A program made the translations under genes and the position numbers. A stretch of DNA of 64,000 nucleotides. It comes from Tetmemena sp. SeJ-2015. Its lineage: Eukaryota; Ciliophora; Spirotrichea; Sporadotrichida; Oxytrichidae. The stretch is taken from assembly GCA_027382625.1 (NCBI GenBank), contig JAJKFJ010020851.1, positions 1-64,000 on the forward strand, in the 5' to 3' direction. Below, piece by piece: positions 25,718 through 37,762 of the stretch; the stretch's first letter is position 1, and each line of letters starts with the position of its first letter. Under the pieces are notes generated by a model. It was not told where the DNA came from, searched no databases, and saw only the letters and a program-made list of their open reading frames with translations.

Positions 25718-25925
25718 CCTCCTTCACCTTCTCAAACCTTGGCAAAGATTGGAAGGAGCCTCTTCGCTCTCTTCAATACCAATCTAATCGCAGCTGAGCT
25801 ATTACTGTGTTCTTAGGATTTAAAGGAGATTGTGGATGTTTTTGTGAGAGATAGGGAAGGTAGACTTCCTCAAGAGCTCTTCCCTTTTGACTCAAGCTTC
25901 TACAAGATAATTATGAAGAGATAAA
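25718..25925 (+). CDS. Hypothetical protein block
   Basis: A frame of about 70 codons with globular composition, containing AAELLLCSQDLKEIVDVFVR and then GRLPQELFPFDSSFYKIIMK. It is clearly better than the other frames. Surrounding DNA to 26900 carries more plus-strand, purine-rich coding-like sequence in uncertain frames. Family unknown. Confidence 0.35.
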
Positions 25926-26849
25926 CTCTTTTTAAATATAATTAATAATTTATAATCATAAGGGTCTCACAATTAAGCAGATGGCTCTGGGATAGTAGAC
26001 ATATAACCCAGTCTCCTTTAGATTCTCATTTTCTCTAGCTAATAATAAAAATCAGAATGTTATTTATTTTTTATGTTTTAAAAAGTATAAGATTATGGGG
26101 TTCCTAATAAAAAGGCCAGATACAGAAGTGGAGCAGATAGAATAGCTCCTGCTTTCGTAAATTAGCTAGTTATTTAAGTGAAGTTGAGGAAGATTAATAG
26201 TTAGGCCAGCTTAGGCCCCATCTCCAGCAATTTCGGAATGAGGAGAGGTGGAGCTGGATTTTCCCAAGGAGACAACTTTGCTGGTCACTTGCTGCATAGA
26301 AATGCCAACAATTCTTCAGCAAAAAGCAAAGGACTTGGTCAAATACTTAGTAATCTTTAAACACCAACTAAAAATAAATTAATTATAATTGATAAACTCA
26401 AAGTCTCCTTGAGGTAAGATACTCACTGCAGCCAGTTTACTAGCTTATATGATAAGTCAGTATCAATATATCAACCTTTAGTTTTACCTCTTAATGAGTC
26501 AATGAAAAAGCCTGCAAGTAATTTTCTTGGGGCTAAATTAATGGGGGTGATAAATAGCAGTAGTGGGAAGCTTAATGCAAAACGAATTTGCGCACCTGGA
26601 TGGCAAGCATAATGAAAAGAGCTAGCTCAAACGGGTTGCTGATGATATCCTCTGGAGGGTACAATAATTATCTTTAAAATGAAGCCACTATCATTACTTA
26701 ATTTAAATTTGGAAAGAATGAATAATGTCCTCACTCTCTTTGCATATAATTTCAAATCCTAGACTATTAAATTATCTTTAACACAGAACTCCAATAGGTA
26801 AATCTGAGTTAGACATTTGAAAAAGCAGGCTCAATTATCAAGCGAGAGG

Positions 26850-27200
26850 CAAGTTAAAAGTAGAACCAGCCCATCTTAGCTTTTAAGTTCGAGAGGTGAA
26901 TAGCGATGACTCTTCACTCCTCAAGGCTTTATGGATATCAGGATTAAAACTTTTCCCTTTAGGAAAGATTCACCATCAGCGTGAGTGCTTCATTCAAATG
27001 GATAACTATTGCTAGTATCTAGAATTAGATCACGACCTCTTCTATTAAAGTAGTTCTCAGCAATAATAGTCTTCACTTGTTGGCTAAAATTATAGGTCAA
27101 AACTTTAAAACTGAGAAGAATCTATTAAGAAGAGACTTAACTTTCGTTCAATCTCCTAAGAAGGTATTTTATTTTCACAAGATATAAACTTAAAGCACAT
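26850..27200 (+). CDS. Hypothetical protein block
   Basis: Open frame beginning EKAGSIIKREASQKQNQP and continuing with Ser/Ile/Leu-rich sequence and a basic part (NLLRRDLTFVQSPKK) up to a GTATTT-like splice site near 27164. A second piece at about 27480-27830 has Gln/Asn/Ser-rich low complexity. Likely exons of one plus-strand gene; function unknown. Confidence 0.3.
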
Positions 27201-28259
27201 TCATTATAAATTAGGATTATCAGAGTTTATCCCGACTTCGGCTTGGCTACTAACTTGGGGAACTTCAAAAATATTCAGGACTCAATTTATAATTTGAGGG
27301 AGAGATAAATATTAAGAGAGGAAAGTAGTACCTAGAGAGTGATTATTGATGGATAGCTAAGGATCTTTCTGAACTTGCTTTCCCCTAGAAAATAAAATAG
27401 AGATATTAATTTAAATATTGATTAATTCGTATATTTATTCATTTCTAAAGCACACCATTCGAAGAAGACCAGCAAGATTTTCAGCAGGAGATAATGGAGT
27501 AGTTCAACCCTGATCTTATGAAGACTTAGCCTTTCAACAGCTAGTAGTGGGGACATTCTATTCGATTTTCAAAAAATAGGCATGAGTTAGGGTGCTGTGA
27601 AGAGAGAGCTAGCTCAATGAGATATATGAGCCACCAAGTCAATCTCTGCAATGAAAGCATGGTTGACAAAGCATTTCAAGGAAACTTTCCCTACGATTCT
27701 TCAGGCAGCTTGGAATCACCAACTACTCACTAGTCCTCCATGGGCCTTAAGGAGACGCATGGAATACATATATAGAAGGTCGTTGATGAAAAGGCTGCCA
27801 AGAGATAGAGACTAGTAAGTCATCCAACTTAAGAAAACTCAAATAAAAACTCTGGTTTAAATTAATTTATTTAGTTTTGTATTGTACTTAATCTTGATAA
27901 AACTGGAACCAAGTATGTCAGATTGATGCACTTAACGATTTCCAGTCAGCATTAAAAAAGGTTAGATTTTAATATGTGCAATTAAGTTTCAGCGACTTAG
28001 CTTTAACATCAGAGTAAATCCCTTAAGTCCTCAAGGATTTAAGAGCTTAGTGTTGAGATGAGCGGCCTTACATCCACTCTTGGTTTAGGTTTGGGAATAG
28101 GAAACAGGAGTGGAAATGCAAGTAGTTTTGGAATGAATGACGTGGGCAAGTGCTCTTAACCAAACTGGATGATTGCTCATAGTGATAGAAACTCTAATGT
28201 AATTAATTAGTATTTATTTAGAAATTTTGGACAAATAACTGCGTATGAAAGGCTGGCAG

Positions 28260-28560
28260 TAAGAGGAGATAAAAATGATGAGGAAAGCAAGCAGCAGGCT
28301 ACTGAAGAGGGGATCAATCGCGGAAGCAGGTACACTTAGCTAGATTGCAAGCAAGATAAATAGGCTTGAGAATCACAGCCAAGTGGCTCAGTCTGTCTCT
28401 TAGAGCGTATCTGAGCCTAGATTAAGCGAAACAGAGGCTCAGCAAATGTTTATATCAGAGCTGAAGTCCCACATTAATAAGTTCAAGAGCTTGTAGCTCC
28501 TTTATCGTCCCAACTTATTAAGAAAAGCTAAATCATTTATCATAGGTCCAGATTCACTTT
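28260..28560 (+). CDS. Hypothetical helical protein block
   Basis: Two overlapping best frames, with a switch near 28330. The first is acidic/Gln-rich (RGDKNDEESKQQATEEGINR). The second has heptad-like Leu/Ile spacing (SKINRLENHSQVAQSV) and a basic end (LLYRPNLLRKAKSF). A coiled coil is possible. The one-base switch has no intron-like sequence around it. Confidence 0.3.
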
Positions 28561-28609
28561 ATAAATTTATAAATATTTTATTTAACAGAGTCGTAGTCTA
28601 TAAATAGAT

Positions 28610-29100
28610 ATAAAGAGCAGGTAAAGATGCTTCCATCAAATACTCCAGTGATCTTTGATAGCACTTTCTAATTTATAGGACAAACTTTTCAAGGCCGGAC
28701 GATCTAGCCAAAGAATCATTCTCCTTTAAGATTGGAAGGGAGCATTACTAATGATGACTTGCTCTTAGAAATCTGGGTAGCAAATGCAAAAGGGATTAAG
28801 ATGGAGATGAAGAGTAAAAGAATGATGATGAAGAGACAGATTGAAAGTTGCCACATTAATTATTATTTGGAAGAAGAGAAGCATTTAGAGGGTGTCATTT
28901 AAGATATGGGGCAATCTTCTTTGCAGTTAATTCATGACAGCCAATCAAAGTAGAAAAAAAATTATTAAAAACCCTTCGATATGAATATTAAGACTAGAAC
29001 TATTTTATTCTTGATGAGTAAGTCAAGCCAATCTCAAACTCCAATAAATAGATCATAGAGTCCTATAAGAGGAAGAGTACATTCCACTTGAGTAAAAAAT
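28610..29100 (+). CDS. Hypothetical protein, long coherent block
   Basis: About 160 codons in one frame with balanced composition (NTPVIFDSTFQFIGQTFQGR near the start, a Met/Lys-rich middle, SQTPINRSQSPIRGR near the end). TAA and TAG read as Gln throughout. It continues in style into the next block. No known domain. Confidence 0.4.
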
Positions 29101-29600
29101 TTGAGCTAGCTGGTGAATTCTTTGAAGGTACCTTAGGAACTGGCTAGGAGACAATTTTAAAACTTCGCAATATGATAGACCTAAGAGAGGTAACTCAATT
29201 AGAAGTCTTGAATCAGAGAGGCTAAAACAGACTCACGTTTGACCCATCCCCAGTAATAAGAAAAGAGTCTTAAATTCTTATCTACTTAAAATACTAAACC
29301 TTCTATTAGCATGTATTTCAGTTCTGTTAATTAGGCTCTGATTATTGGAAATTAGAGCAAAGCCTTTCTGAGATAAGATAGAGGTCAATACCCTTGGCTG
29401 GATCACTCAGTATGATTTATCTAATTTTATGTCAGTGACTAAAGACAAAGGCTTAAATCTTAAGTTGGGTTCAACTACAAGGGAATTTAAGGATGATCAA
29501 AGACAAGATGTACCATTAATCATGAGCAAATTAAGTGTTAATTCGACAAAGTCTTAAATATCTGGAGTCTATCACTCAGCTAGCTCATTGAGATACCATA
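29100..29600 (+). CDS. Hypothetical protein block
   Basis: Open frame with KFELAGEFFEGTLGTGQETI followed by acidic/hydrophobic alternation and an LTFDPSP motif, reminiscent of but weaker than the F-K-P repeats upstream. Many TAG/TAA Gln codons. It may belong to the same large gene as its neighbours. Confidence 0.35.
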
Positions 29601-29639
29601 ATTGGCTAGCAATCTAATCTGTAGTTAAATGGTTCCTGA

Positions 29640-30275
29640 CTTCACAAAACCAACGACAGGAAGCTCATATTTTACGAGAAAACAAATGCTTTCTACATTT
29701 TAATGAAGGATGCTTCTCCGCAGTCAAAGCAAACTGAATTCAAAAAGCATATTAATTAAGTGAAACATGCAAAAACTATTGAAGATGTGGAATACTCTGC
29801 AAACTCAAGTAAGCTCTAACTCTAAACTGTGCACATCAAGCTCACTCTACTTCCATAATTAGATCCAAAGTACTCAAGGACTCAAGAGTGGGATGATGAA
29901 AGGAATGGCATCCAGATACCATAAAAATAACGCAAGTCTAGCTCAAATTGGTTAAGAGCCAGTCAAAGCCAAAGACCTCAAACTACAAAGCGTCTTGAAT
30001 TCCAAACAAAACTGCTACTTATCAAAAATACTATCTTGATTTATTAGTCAGTTAATAAAATAGGTTAAAGATTGTAAGCTTGAAAGAGTAGAACACTTAG
30101 AGCACCATCTCTGAAAAAGAGAAATATGCTGATCATTTATAGAATCCATAAATCTCCTTCGAGCCAACCCACCACCAGGAATCTTAAGAGTAACCTTCCA
30201 GTCATACAGGTTGCCTGGGCTGAGAAATAAAAGTATAAGCCAGCTTAGTTGAGCTATTCCTCTTTGTAGAGTCAG
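29640..30275 (+). CDS. Hypothetical basic protein, long coherent block
   Basis: More than 200 codons in one frame without any awkward segment: DRKLIFYEKTNAFYILMKDA at the start, a Lys/Gln/Ser-rich middle (WLRASQSQRPQTTKRLEF) and a basic end (VAWAEKQKYKPAQLSYS). TGA as Trp is used at natural positions. This is one of the longest trustworthy frames in the 22-31 kb cluster. The 3' limit is where the DNA turns AT-rich. Function unknown. Confidence 0.45.
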
Positions 30276-30704
30276 CCAAGAATTTCTGACTGACTTTCAA
30301 GAATATAATTAAGATAATAATAGAGGAGGTGGTATGAAGCCCTAAAACAAAAATGAGCAAATCCTAACTGTTGTTTATATATTCTAAAGCATTGTATGGA
30401 TAGTTTTGGAGGCATTAAAATTATTTTGATGCTAAAAATACAGGTAAGGAGTTCTATACTTTTATATAAAAAGTTTCTCTTATTATAATAAAGATTCATA
30501 TTAATTTACTATGAATAAGTAAGATTAGTAAAATATAAATGATAGATGTAATTAGTTTTAGATCACAGTTAATCTCTTGACTATATTTTACCTTTATAAT
30601 TGAATAATATATCTTTTTGGTATTCTTATAAAAGAATATATTATTTTTTTAAAAGGATTTTGAAATTTAGCAGATCCTTATGTAATTAGATTGCTGCAAT
30701 AATA

Positions 30705-31075
30705 ATGAAGAAATAGTCCTTCTTCGAGCAGTTATCAGCGGCCAAGAGTAGTAGGGACAAAGGCTTGAGTAAACCTATATAAAAACCAGATGCTTGGTGG
30801 AATCAGAATCTACCATGAGCAGCCACCAACAGCAATCAGTTTTAGGGATCTTAGCGTTCGAGAAGTAATGAAAAGAAATTTAAAGTGTGGAAGGAGAATG
30901 ATGAAGATCGACTCTCCTAATGATCAAAGCAGAAGCAGTTTTGAAGGTAGGAGCAGTGGCTCAAAGCTTAAAAGAGATAAATCTCCTCTCAAGTCGGAGA
31001 AAGAGAGAATAGCTGACTACTTTAAAAGGCCTTGTCTTCAAAAGCCTAACAGGGAATGGAGCTACTAGAGGGAAT
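30705..31075 (+). CDS. Hypothetical Ser/Lys/Arg-rich protein
   Basis: ATG at 30705 follows about 170 bp of AT-rich DNA and opens MKKQSFFEQLSAAKSSRDKG. A second frame from 30790 is also attractive over 30900-31060 (a Ser/Lys-rich stretch with RDKSPLKSEKERIADYFKR), and a third is readable. The region is coding-like on the plus strand, but which frame is used after about 30800 cannot be decided. A frame change or a short intron would join the first two. Confidence 0.35.
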
Positions 31076-31164
31076 ATATATCATTAAGAATATGAGAATG
31101 ACAGAGCAGAGGATCCTAAGCAATATCCGACAAAGAATATAATATCTCTCTTCTCTATATTAAC

Positions 31165-33030
31165 AGATACTGGACCTGATATCTTATCAGAAGAAGCTGC
31201 GCTCTACCAATTGTAATCTTCTCTGTATTCTTTGGGGTGTCTTTTCTCACTCTCCTTCAGAGTAATGAAAATCTAGTTTCTATTACAAGAATAGGCTAAG
31301 ACTTGCCAAAAGCAATCAACTATAGACTAATGCTATCTGCTGACTCTGCTTTCATTTATAACAATTATTGGTAAGCTCTTATCGAACAAACTTATAAGAG
31401 AAAGCCTTGATTATTCAGCTTTAGTTGTCATAATTTCTGCTAAAATTTTTTTAGTGTAGACTTTCACACTTAGTGTAATGACTCATGAGCCCTAGCATAA
31501 AGGACACTAGTACTAGGGTCAAGTGTAACTCTAGCCTTAGATGATGCAGATTCAATTTTAATTTACATCATTAAAAATATTAATATCCAGTTTGGCTGTC
31601 TGCTCTATTGATCAAAAGCTTTGAGATCCTGAAATTCTACGCGCTTGAAAACATATTAAAAGCCTTAGCTGATTTAAATGGTTTCTCCTTTAACTGTACA
31701 TTGGTTACTAACCTCTTTAATATGACAAATCCCGTTCTTGGCCTCTCTACTTTGCTCTTAGTAATTGATTTTAAGCGTGGGACGGGTCTGAGACTTGTTC
31801 GTGATTTGTCTCAAACCATTTTGGGTGAAAATGATATCATGCCGCTCTGAGATGCTTGCTATCCCCAGATCAGGTAGCAGATAGAATTATTCTTCCTTTA
31901 CTAGATGCTCAGCTCATTCATGAGCTTCTGTGCCAACAAGTGCTCAGACTCCCTTGAGGAAGTCAATAAGCAGTAGGTTTACACCTTCCTCAAGCACATG
32001 GGACTTAATATCAACAAGGTTCGGACTCTCACCCTCAACATCACTGGACAACTCAACTAAATATCTGCATAAATATCATTAATTTTAATGATATTTATTA
32101 TATACATGGTGATGAAGCCTCAAATGCTACTCCAGAGGAGCTGGACGCCCTTATTCCAGAGATGATTTACCACCCTTTCATTTCTAAATCAACACATTGG
32201 TTTTAGTAACTTTACTTTCCACCACTCTCTTGAATAGCTATTATGAAAAGCTGGCTAAATATCCTTCATTTTGACTATGAACGCGTCTGGCATCCTTTAA
32301 TAGCTTAACACCACCAAAGTTTGTACAGCTTTATTGTTGTATTTTATTGAAATAACTAGCGGCAACTTCTCTGTTGACCCCTTAAATCTAGTCAGATTAA
32401 ACTTAAACCAAGCAGTTGCTCAGCTGGGTAGCATCGCAGTCGGCCTGGCAAACATGACTCAGCTGAATGTGTATCTTGACCCCATCATTAATCAAATCTT
32501 AGCCGAGGGAGCAATCCCCACTAACATCTCTCTCATTCGCTTGGCAGTGAGAGCTTTAGCTTCTCTAATCCAAAGTTCTTCAGCACCCAAGTTAGCGTGA
32601 CCCTCATCAACTGCCACTCCGTTTACTCCAAACTCATCATTACAATTTAATATAAATTTAATTTATTTATTAAAATTGTATTTAAGAGAGTAATTTAAGA
32701 AAACGGTGGATGTCATCTAGAAGAACAGCCCTGTGTTGCACCAGTCTCTTGTTGCTGCTGTGATCAATCCTAGGACTTACTTCTCAGCTGATTTCAACTT
32801 TTGTCCTCACTCTCTTCAGATTGAGAGTAACCTTACAAAAGCTTTGCAGAACGATGAGCTCGATGAAAGGGAAATGGTAATGAACTAGCCCGAAAGCGGT
32901 CCACCATCGGGAATAAAATTATATTACTTGAACTCTTATTTTAAATATGTTGGCTTCATTATTTAGACTAACACGACGATCTCAATTCCCCTCATGACCC
33001 AGATGAAGTTAATTGAATGGTTAGAATCTT
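31165..33030 (+). CDS. Membrane-anchored protein with large glycosylation-rich domain (first part)
   Basis: Opens with a membrane anchor preceded by basic residues (LIRRSCALPIVIFSVFFGV, about 31190-31260). After an intron at 31371-31454, a single frame runs from about 31600 to 33030 with notably higher GC and few AT runs. It contains several N-x-S/T sites (NCT, NMT, NIT, NFS, NMT, NIS, NLT), Cys residues and Leu/Ile-rich amphipathic segments, as expected for an extracellular or luminal domain. An intron of 90 nt at 32877-32966 keeps the frame exactly. Around 32080-32330 the best frame is less clear. No named family could be assigned; a channel- or transporter-like topology with a big first loop is inferred. 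Confidence 0.5.
31371..31454 (+). other. Candidate 84-nt intron
   Basis: GTAAGC at the left, a T-rich end TTTTTTTAG at the right, AT-rich between. It lies between the membrane-anchor exon and the next coding block. Confidence 0.4.
32877..32966 (+). other. Intron, 90 nt, phase 0
   Basis: GTAATG to ATTTAG. The coding frame is identical on both sides (length divisible by three) and the exon borders are sharp in composition: GC-richer exon, AT-rich interior. Confidence 0.45.
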
Positions 33031-33039
33031 GATTTCATG

Positions 33040-34930
33040 TTCAATGAGCGCCATGGTTTTCTTCTTTCAGTAGCTTATAAGATATTCCATAACTTCATTA
33101 TCTTGTTTGAGGTGCTGATTTACTTTCACATGTTATTTTAAGTAGAGAAGGATGCTAATCATCTTCATATCTCATTTGATCGGAGTAATTTATTCATGCC
33201 TATGTCGAGAGCTTTGGTGTTCAAAAATAAGTATCTTTAATCTCCCTTCAGTAGTTCTCATTCTACTTATTTCCTCAATTTAATCTTGTACAATATTATC
33301 TTCTTCTTATCAGCTCAGAGCACTATTGACTGCACTCTCAACTTGCTCTGGAGCTTTAGGTCCTCCATGAAAAATATGAAATATTATTTATTTTAAAGTT
33401 TAATTATTGTTCTTGCTCATCTTAGCCAAGATCATTCTCATTTTAAACTCAGCGGCAACCTCGGCTCCTCACTTGATCTCTATCATCGCTTGCAAGCTAA
33501 CAGCTTCCATAAAGCGCCTAAAGGAAATAGGACTCTCCACCGACAAACTAATCAAGGGTATGATGCTTATGTCTTTGTGCTCTTAACTTGCTGCGTAGTC
33601 CCCATAGTCTTCATCTGCTAAGACTTCTTGCTCTGCTTTATCAACCGTCCTTATTCTTGTAGTGCTTACCTTCATTAGCCTTTTCTTTTAAATGAACTTT
33701 ATCTGGATTCTGAGGAAAGAGAAGAGCATCTGCCAGGTGGCTTGAAAGAACTTCAACGGACACAAAACTAGAAACAATAAGATAGTTATCACTATCTTTC
33801 TATAGTAAAATTTATACTTGTGAGGTACTTGAGAGTTTAAGTTTTTTATTTACTCAGGTTTCATACTCGAACTTATCGGATGCTTGATCTTAGCTCAGTT
33901 GGAAATAACTGTTGGCTAAAATTTTTATGCAACCTCTCTAATCAGCCAGATAAACTACCCAAATGGAGGTCTTCTAGTATCTTGAAGAAGAGCAAAAGAT
34001 AAAAGACAGTGTAGTTTTCATAATAAAAAATTCAAATGTCAATAAGTTATTTACTCTTTCAATTTAGCAATCATTGATATTAATTAATTGCAAAGCGAAT
34101 TTCTCTTAATTAAAATACTCCCTAATGAAGACTGCAATACAATTGAATATTTTATCAGTGTTAAAGGCTTTGTTTAAAACGATAGTGTCTTCAAAGATCA
34201 TTAAATGTTCATCCATTAGGAGGCTTGTAGAAATTTGCTTTCCTATGCCACAGAAATAAAAAATCGTCTCTTTTTTCTTAATTAAGAGTATAATGAGGTA
34301 CGAAACCCCAAAAAATTATTGATACAATAATCGATATATGATCACTAAGAAATATAGCTTCTAGCTTATGAGCTACTTCTTGAACTCATAGTATAGCTTA
34401 ATAAAAACTCCATAATATGATAAGAAAAGTAAAATAATTTGTATAATTATTTCTTTATAATACTTCATAAATCATTGCTAAATTAACCTAACAGGCAATC
34501 AAAATCTCTAGGGAAGTACTTACTCTCTCATATCTCGAATTTATACTTTAATGCCCTCAATTTCAGATAAAAGATTTATTCTAGGTTGCTGATTATTACC
34601 TCTAACTTTCAAAGTCTGATACCTGTCTATCTTATAATGTGTGCAATAATATTCATCATCTTCACTTCACACATGTAGTATCTCGTTTTCATATCCATCA
34701 AGTATGATTGCAACTAATAGACCAAATGTCCCTGCACTGAACCGTTGATCCAAGTCTGTCTCTATGGGTTGCCTGCAGTTCCTTGCACCGATGCTTCCCA
34801 ATTTTTTCTCTTTCTAACAACTCTTTGAAGTCTTATGACAGTTGTCTACTTCAAATTTATCATATTTCTCTGCTTTGAGACCTGAATCCACTCATTCAAC
34901 TCCATCACCTCCTCTAACGAGAGTGATAAA
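33040..34930 (+). CDS. Multipass membrane segments, probable continuation of preceding gene
   Basis: Hydrophobic coding-like DNA with several membrane-helix candidates: around 33060-33140, 33280-33340, 33620-33690, 33840-33900, 34610-34720 and 34800-34880 (LIPVYLIMCAIIFIIF and a later Phe/Leu/Val-rich helix). A Cys-rich loop lies near 34705-34790 (KCPCTEPLIQVCLYG). The frame changes by one base near 33035 without an intron, and AT-rich gaps near 34020-34500 suggest introns. The minus strand of 33450-33780 also reads as an acidic protein, so part of this is uncertain. Together with the upstream anchor and ectodomain the gene would encode a receptor-, channel- or transporter-like protein; unidentified. 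Confidence 0.35.
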
Positions 34931-35723
34931 GCAGTAATATACTTGTTTCCTCGTGCTGAAAAATCTCTAGTGTGATCTCCATAGGAAGCTATGCGATGTA
35001 ATCATATCGATAAGAACACCAGCAAGAGATCACCTACTTCAAGTTTTTGTCCCTCGCTTCTCTCAACACTGTCAGTTCTGTTCGCAACTCAAACCTCTCT
35101 CCTTCGCTCTTTACAAATATCGTAGGAAAAGAATCTTGTAAGCATACTAAATCTTGTAGAAGTGGTCTCTTCTCCGCATCAGCAAGGGATTAATTGAACA
35201 TCACTCCCCAAATTACAACTCTCAAGCATGGAGTCTTGCTTTGTATCTGAAACTTTACTGACACCATACACTAAGCTTCTGATTCATGAACTCAATTCTC
35301 CTCTTCTATCCTCTCTCCTCTTTAGTTAAGCCTTTCATATCGTTGCCTCTTACCTAGCACCATAATTAGAATTCTTATTCGCTCAAAACGAATCAGCAGT
35401 GCTTCTTCCATGTGTTTCTTGAGAAAGCAGAGTGAGAGAATGCTCACAAGTTGAGCAAGGATACGACCGTCCACTTCTAATGCTTCAATATATCTAGTTT
35501 CTAGTGGACTACCTGATGTTCCGCCTTGAGCTCTAATATTCGAATATGTCGTTGACATTTACTCGCATTCAAAAAGCTTCTTCTCATTGATCTCTGAGCA
35601 GCAACAAGAGACATCAGTGCATAGTACCCCACCACTTCTCAACTCGGCTTACAATTTAAAGCACATGAGTGAATCTCTGCACGAGCTCAAGTCAGAAGCT
35701 TCCCTGCATTATGCACACAGCAT
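34905..35723 (-). CDS. Hypothetical 272-residue protein, Cys-rich N-terminus and helical middle
   Basis: Minus-strand frame from ATG (first base 35723) to a TGA at 34907-34905. TAA, TAG and one earlier TGA are read through. The N-terminus is Cys-rich (MLCAQCREASDLSSCRDSLM, then a CTDVSCCC cluster), with C-x2-C spacing a little like a B-box zinc finger but lacking clear His ligands. A charged helical region with coiled-coil character follows (RFERIRILIMVLGKRQRYER, RGERIEEENW), then a globular C-terminal part. The composition is uniformly good over 270 codons. It converges with the plus-strand membrane gene, and the two 3' ends touch or overlap near 34.9 kb. Confidence 0.5.
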
Positions 35724-36266
35724 CTTTTTTTCTTTCCGTAACAATTAGTTTAGCTTGTGTTCTAAGATTACTGTTCTTATCTATTGGTGCCATCTTAATT
35801 CAAATTTAATATTATGAAAATCCCGCCCACTTCATATTATGTATATGCGTTTGCTATGCAGAGCATTCTACGAAACATCATATTGCAAAAGATGCATTAA
35901 TTACGCTGACTTCTCATCTTCCTCAGTTTATAGATCCCAATACCTTATTCGCTATTCTACGAATTAATACAAAACTTCAGATATGCTACTAATTCCTTTA
36001 ACCATAGTAATTCTACGTCACGAAAGGCTTAAAAATACTCTACTAATTCATTGCAAACGCATTGAACTGCTACTAAAGAGGAAATTCTATTAATTAAGTT
36101 TAGAGTATAATGTATAATTTAATGAGCCACCACATATAAAAGGAACTGCCATCTTACAACCTGCACCTATTCGTTAAATTCTCTAGCTCTTATCCTATTT
36201 CAGCTTGTCATCTCAAGGAAAGCTCACTATTAAAAGTAAACTTTAGCTTCTTCGATCTAATCCATA
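35724..36266. other. Divergent intergenic region
   Basis: Lies between a minus-strand gene starting at 35723 and a plus-strand block from about 36267. Mixed AT-rich DNA, no clear frame; likely to contain both promoters. Confidence 0.35.
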
Positions 36267-37020
36267 AATAACTTATTTTCAAATAGAAAAAAACATTACC
36301 GCAGCAAGATGTGAAAACTGATTATATTAACGAAAGAAGCCAAGAGTTGGAGCAAACAGGTCCGAACATAGAAGACCTCTACACTTACCTCACTTAGCAA
36401 GTATAGAAGCTCTCATATGGAGAACAATAATCTTTGTTGTTCCTCACAATTATGAACAAAATCTCGGTTCTCAAACAATTCTTGCTATGAGGAAAGCTCT
36501 CAAACAATCGATTCAACATGCTGGAATCCCAAACTATCCTAATCTCAGTCACTTAATAGTATGACGATTCAGGGAAATCCGTTATGTGCTCTATCCTTCC
36601 TATACAATGAACAAAACTCTAAACAAGTTGCCAGAACGATAGTCTTCTTTACGTCCTTCTACATACAGAGTTATCTCAAAAGATCATGTAAGCACACAGA
36701 AGAATTCTAACATAGAGAAAACACCCAAAGAAGTTGAGCACTTTCAAAGTTATCCCTTACTCTCTAGTAAGTTTTAGAGTTTAACTGGTAGAGGAAATCC
36801 TGCACTGCATCTACTAATAAGAGAGACAAATATCAGAGCACGAAGCAAAAAATACAAGCATAGATTGAGGCAATACACGGTATATCACTATACAACTTAA
36901 CGACGAATGCACATAATTGGAAGCATTCGAATAGAGGACTAGGTCCACTAGTACCAACAGATAAAAAAAGACCTCTAAGAATCCCTCTTCAGCTTTATAT
37001 CAATGATAAGCAACATCTTC
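36267..37020 (+). CDS. Hypothetical Gln-rich helical protein
   Basis: About 250 codons coherent in one frame: LPQQDVKTDYINERSQELEQ at the start, a Leu-rich helical part (QQVQKLSYGEQQSLLFLTIM), then a Glu/Gln/Thr-rich end (VQLVEEILHCIYQQERQISE, EQRTRSTSTNRQKKTSKN). TAA/TAG are used heavily for Gln. An alternative basic frame covers 36691-37080. No start codon is fixed; the first piece may be an internal exon. Family unknown. Confidence 0.45.
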
Positions 37021-37379
37021 TTATATTCACTAAACTAATTCCAGTAAAACTCTATCCCGTTGAACTCTGCGATATGACATTTAAATAATCAGATAAGTTC
37101 AACTCAGCGTATGCCTTCTTCGTCTTTCTTGTACCTAGTTTGTCACGAGTAAACAATCTACAGTCGTGATCTTCTATCTAGCTCTAAAGTAACGCACATA
37201 CTGCTCTCGCTTGATTGAGAGAGGATGAAGGACATAAACTTCTAAGCCTGAGTCTTCGCTGATTCCTGCAAGTAACGCACTTGTAGTTATATTTGCTTTC
37301 TTGAATTTATACTTCGGTCTGAGTTGTTAGTTTCCGTATCAATTGTCAGTTTAAATTGCGAATGATATTGATTTACCAT

Positions 37380-37701
37380 GCACTGTTTTAATGGCATCTT
37401 TAAGTTCAAGAGCATACTGTAGGAGTTCCATCCTATTGATAATGACTCAGTCAAAGACTAGTCTAAAACATATCCTAAATGTCCATTGGTTGATACTATA
37501 GAGTCGAAAACATTTTTGCTGACCTCTAGAAGAAATTCCCCTCTTTGTATAGGAAGCCTTTCGAGGAAGCAATTTAAAGAGACTTCTTGTAAAAGTAGGA
37601 GCCACCAGATCTCCTTAAGATAACTGTCAAATGAGATAATGAGTGGGTTGAAAAATCCTGCAGTCCTGCGGATAATGAAGATAAAGATTGCCTTGAGCAG
37701 C

Positions 37702-37762
<61 letters not shown>

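Noticed and set aside
28320..28345. 14-nt GT-AG intron joining two frames
   Set aside because: Removing it does not join the two coherent frames in phase; a plain one-base change fits better.
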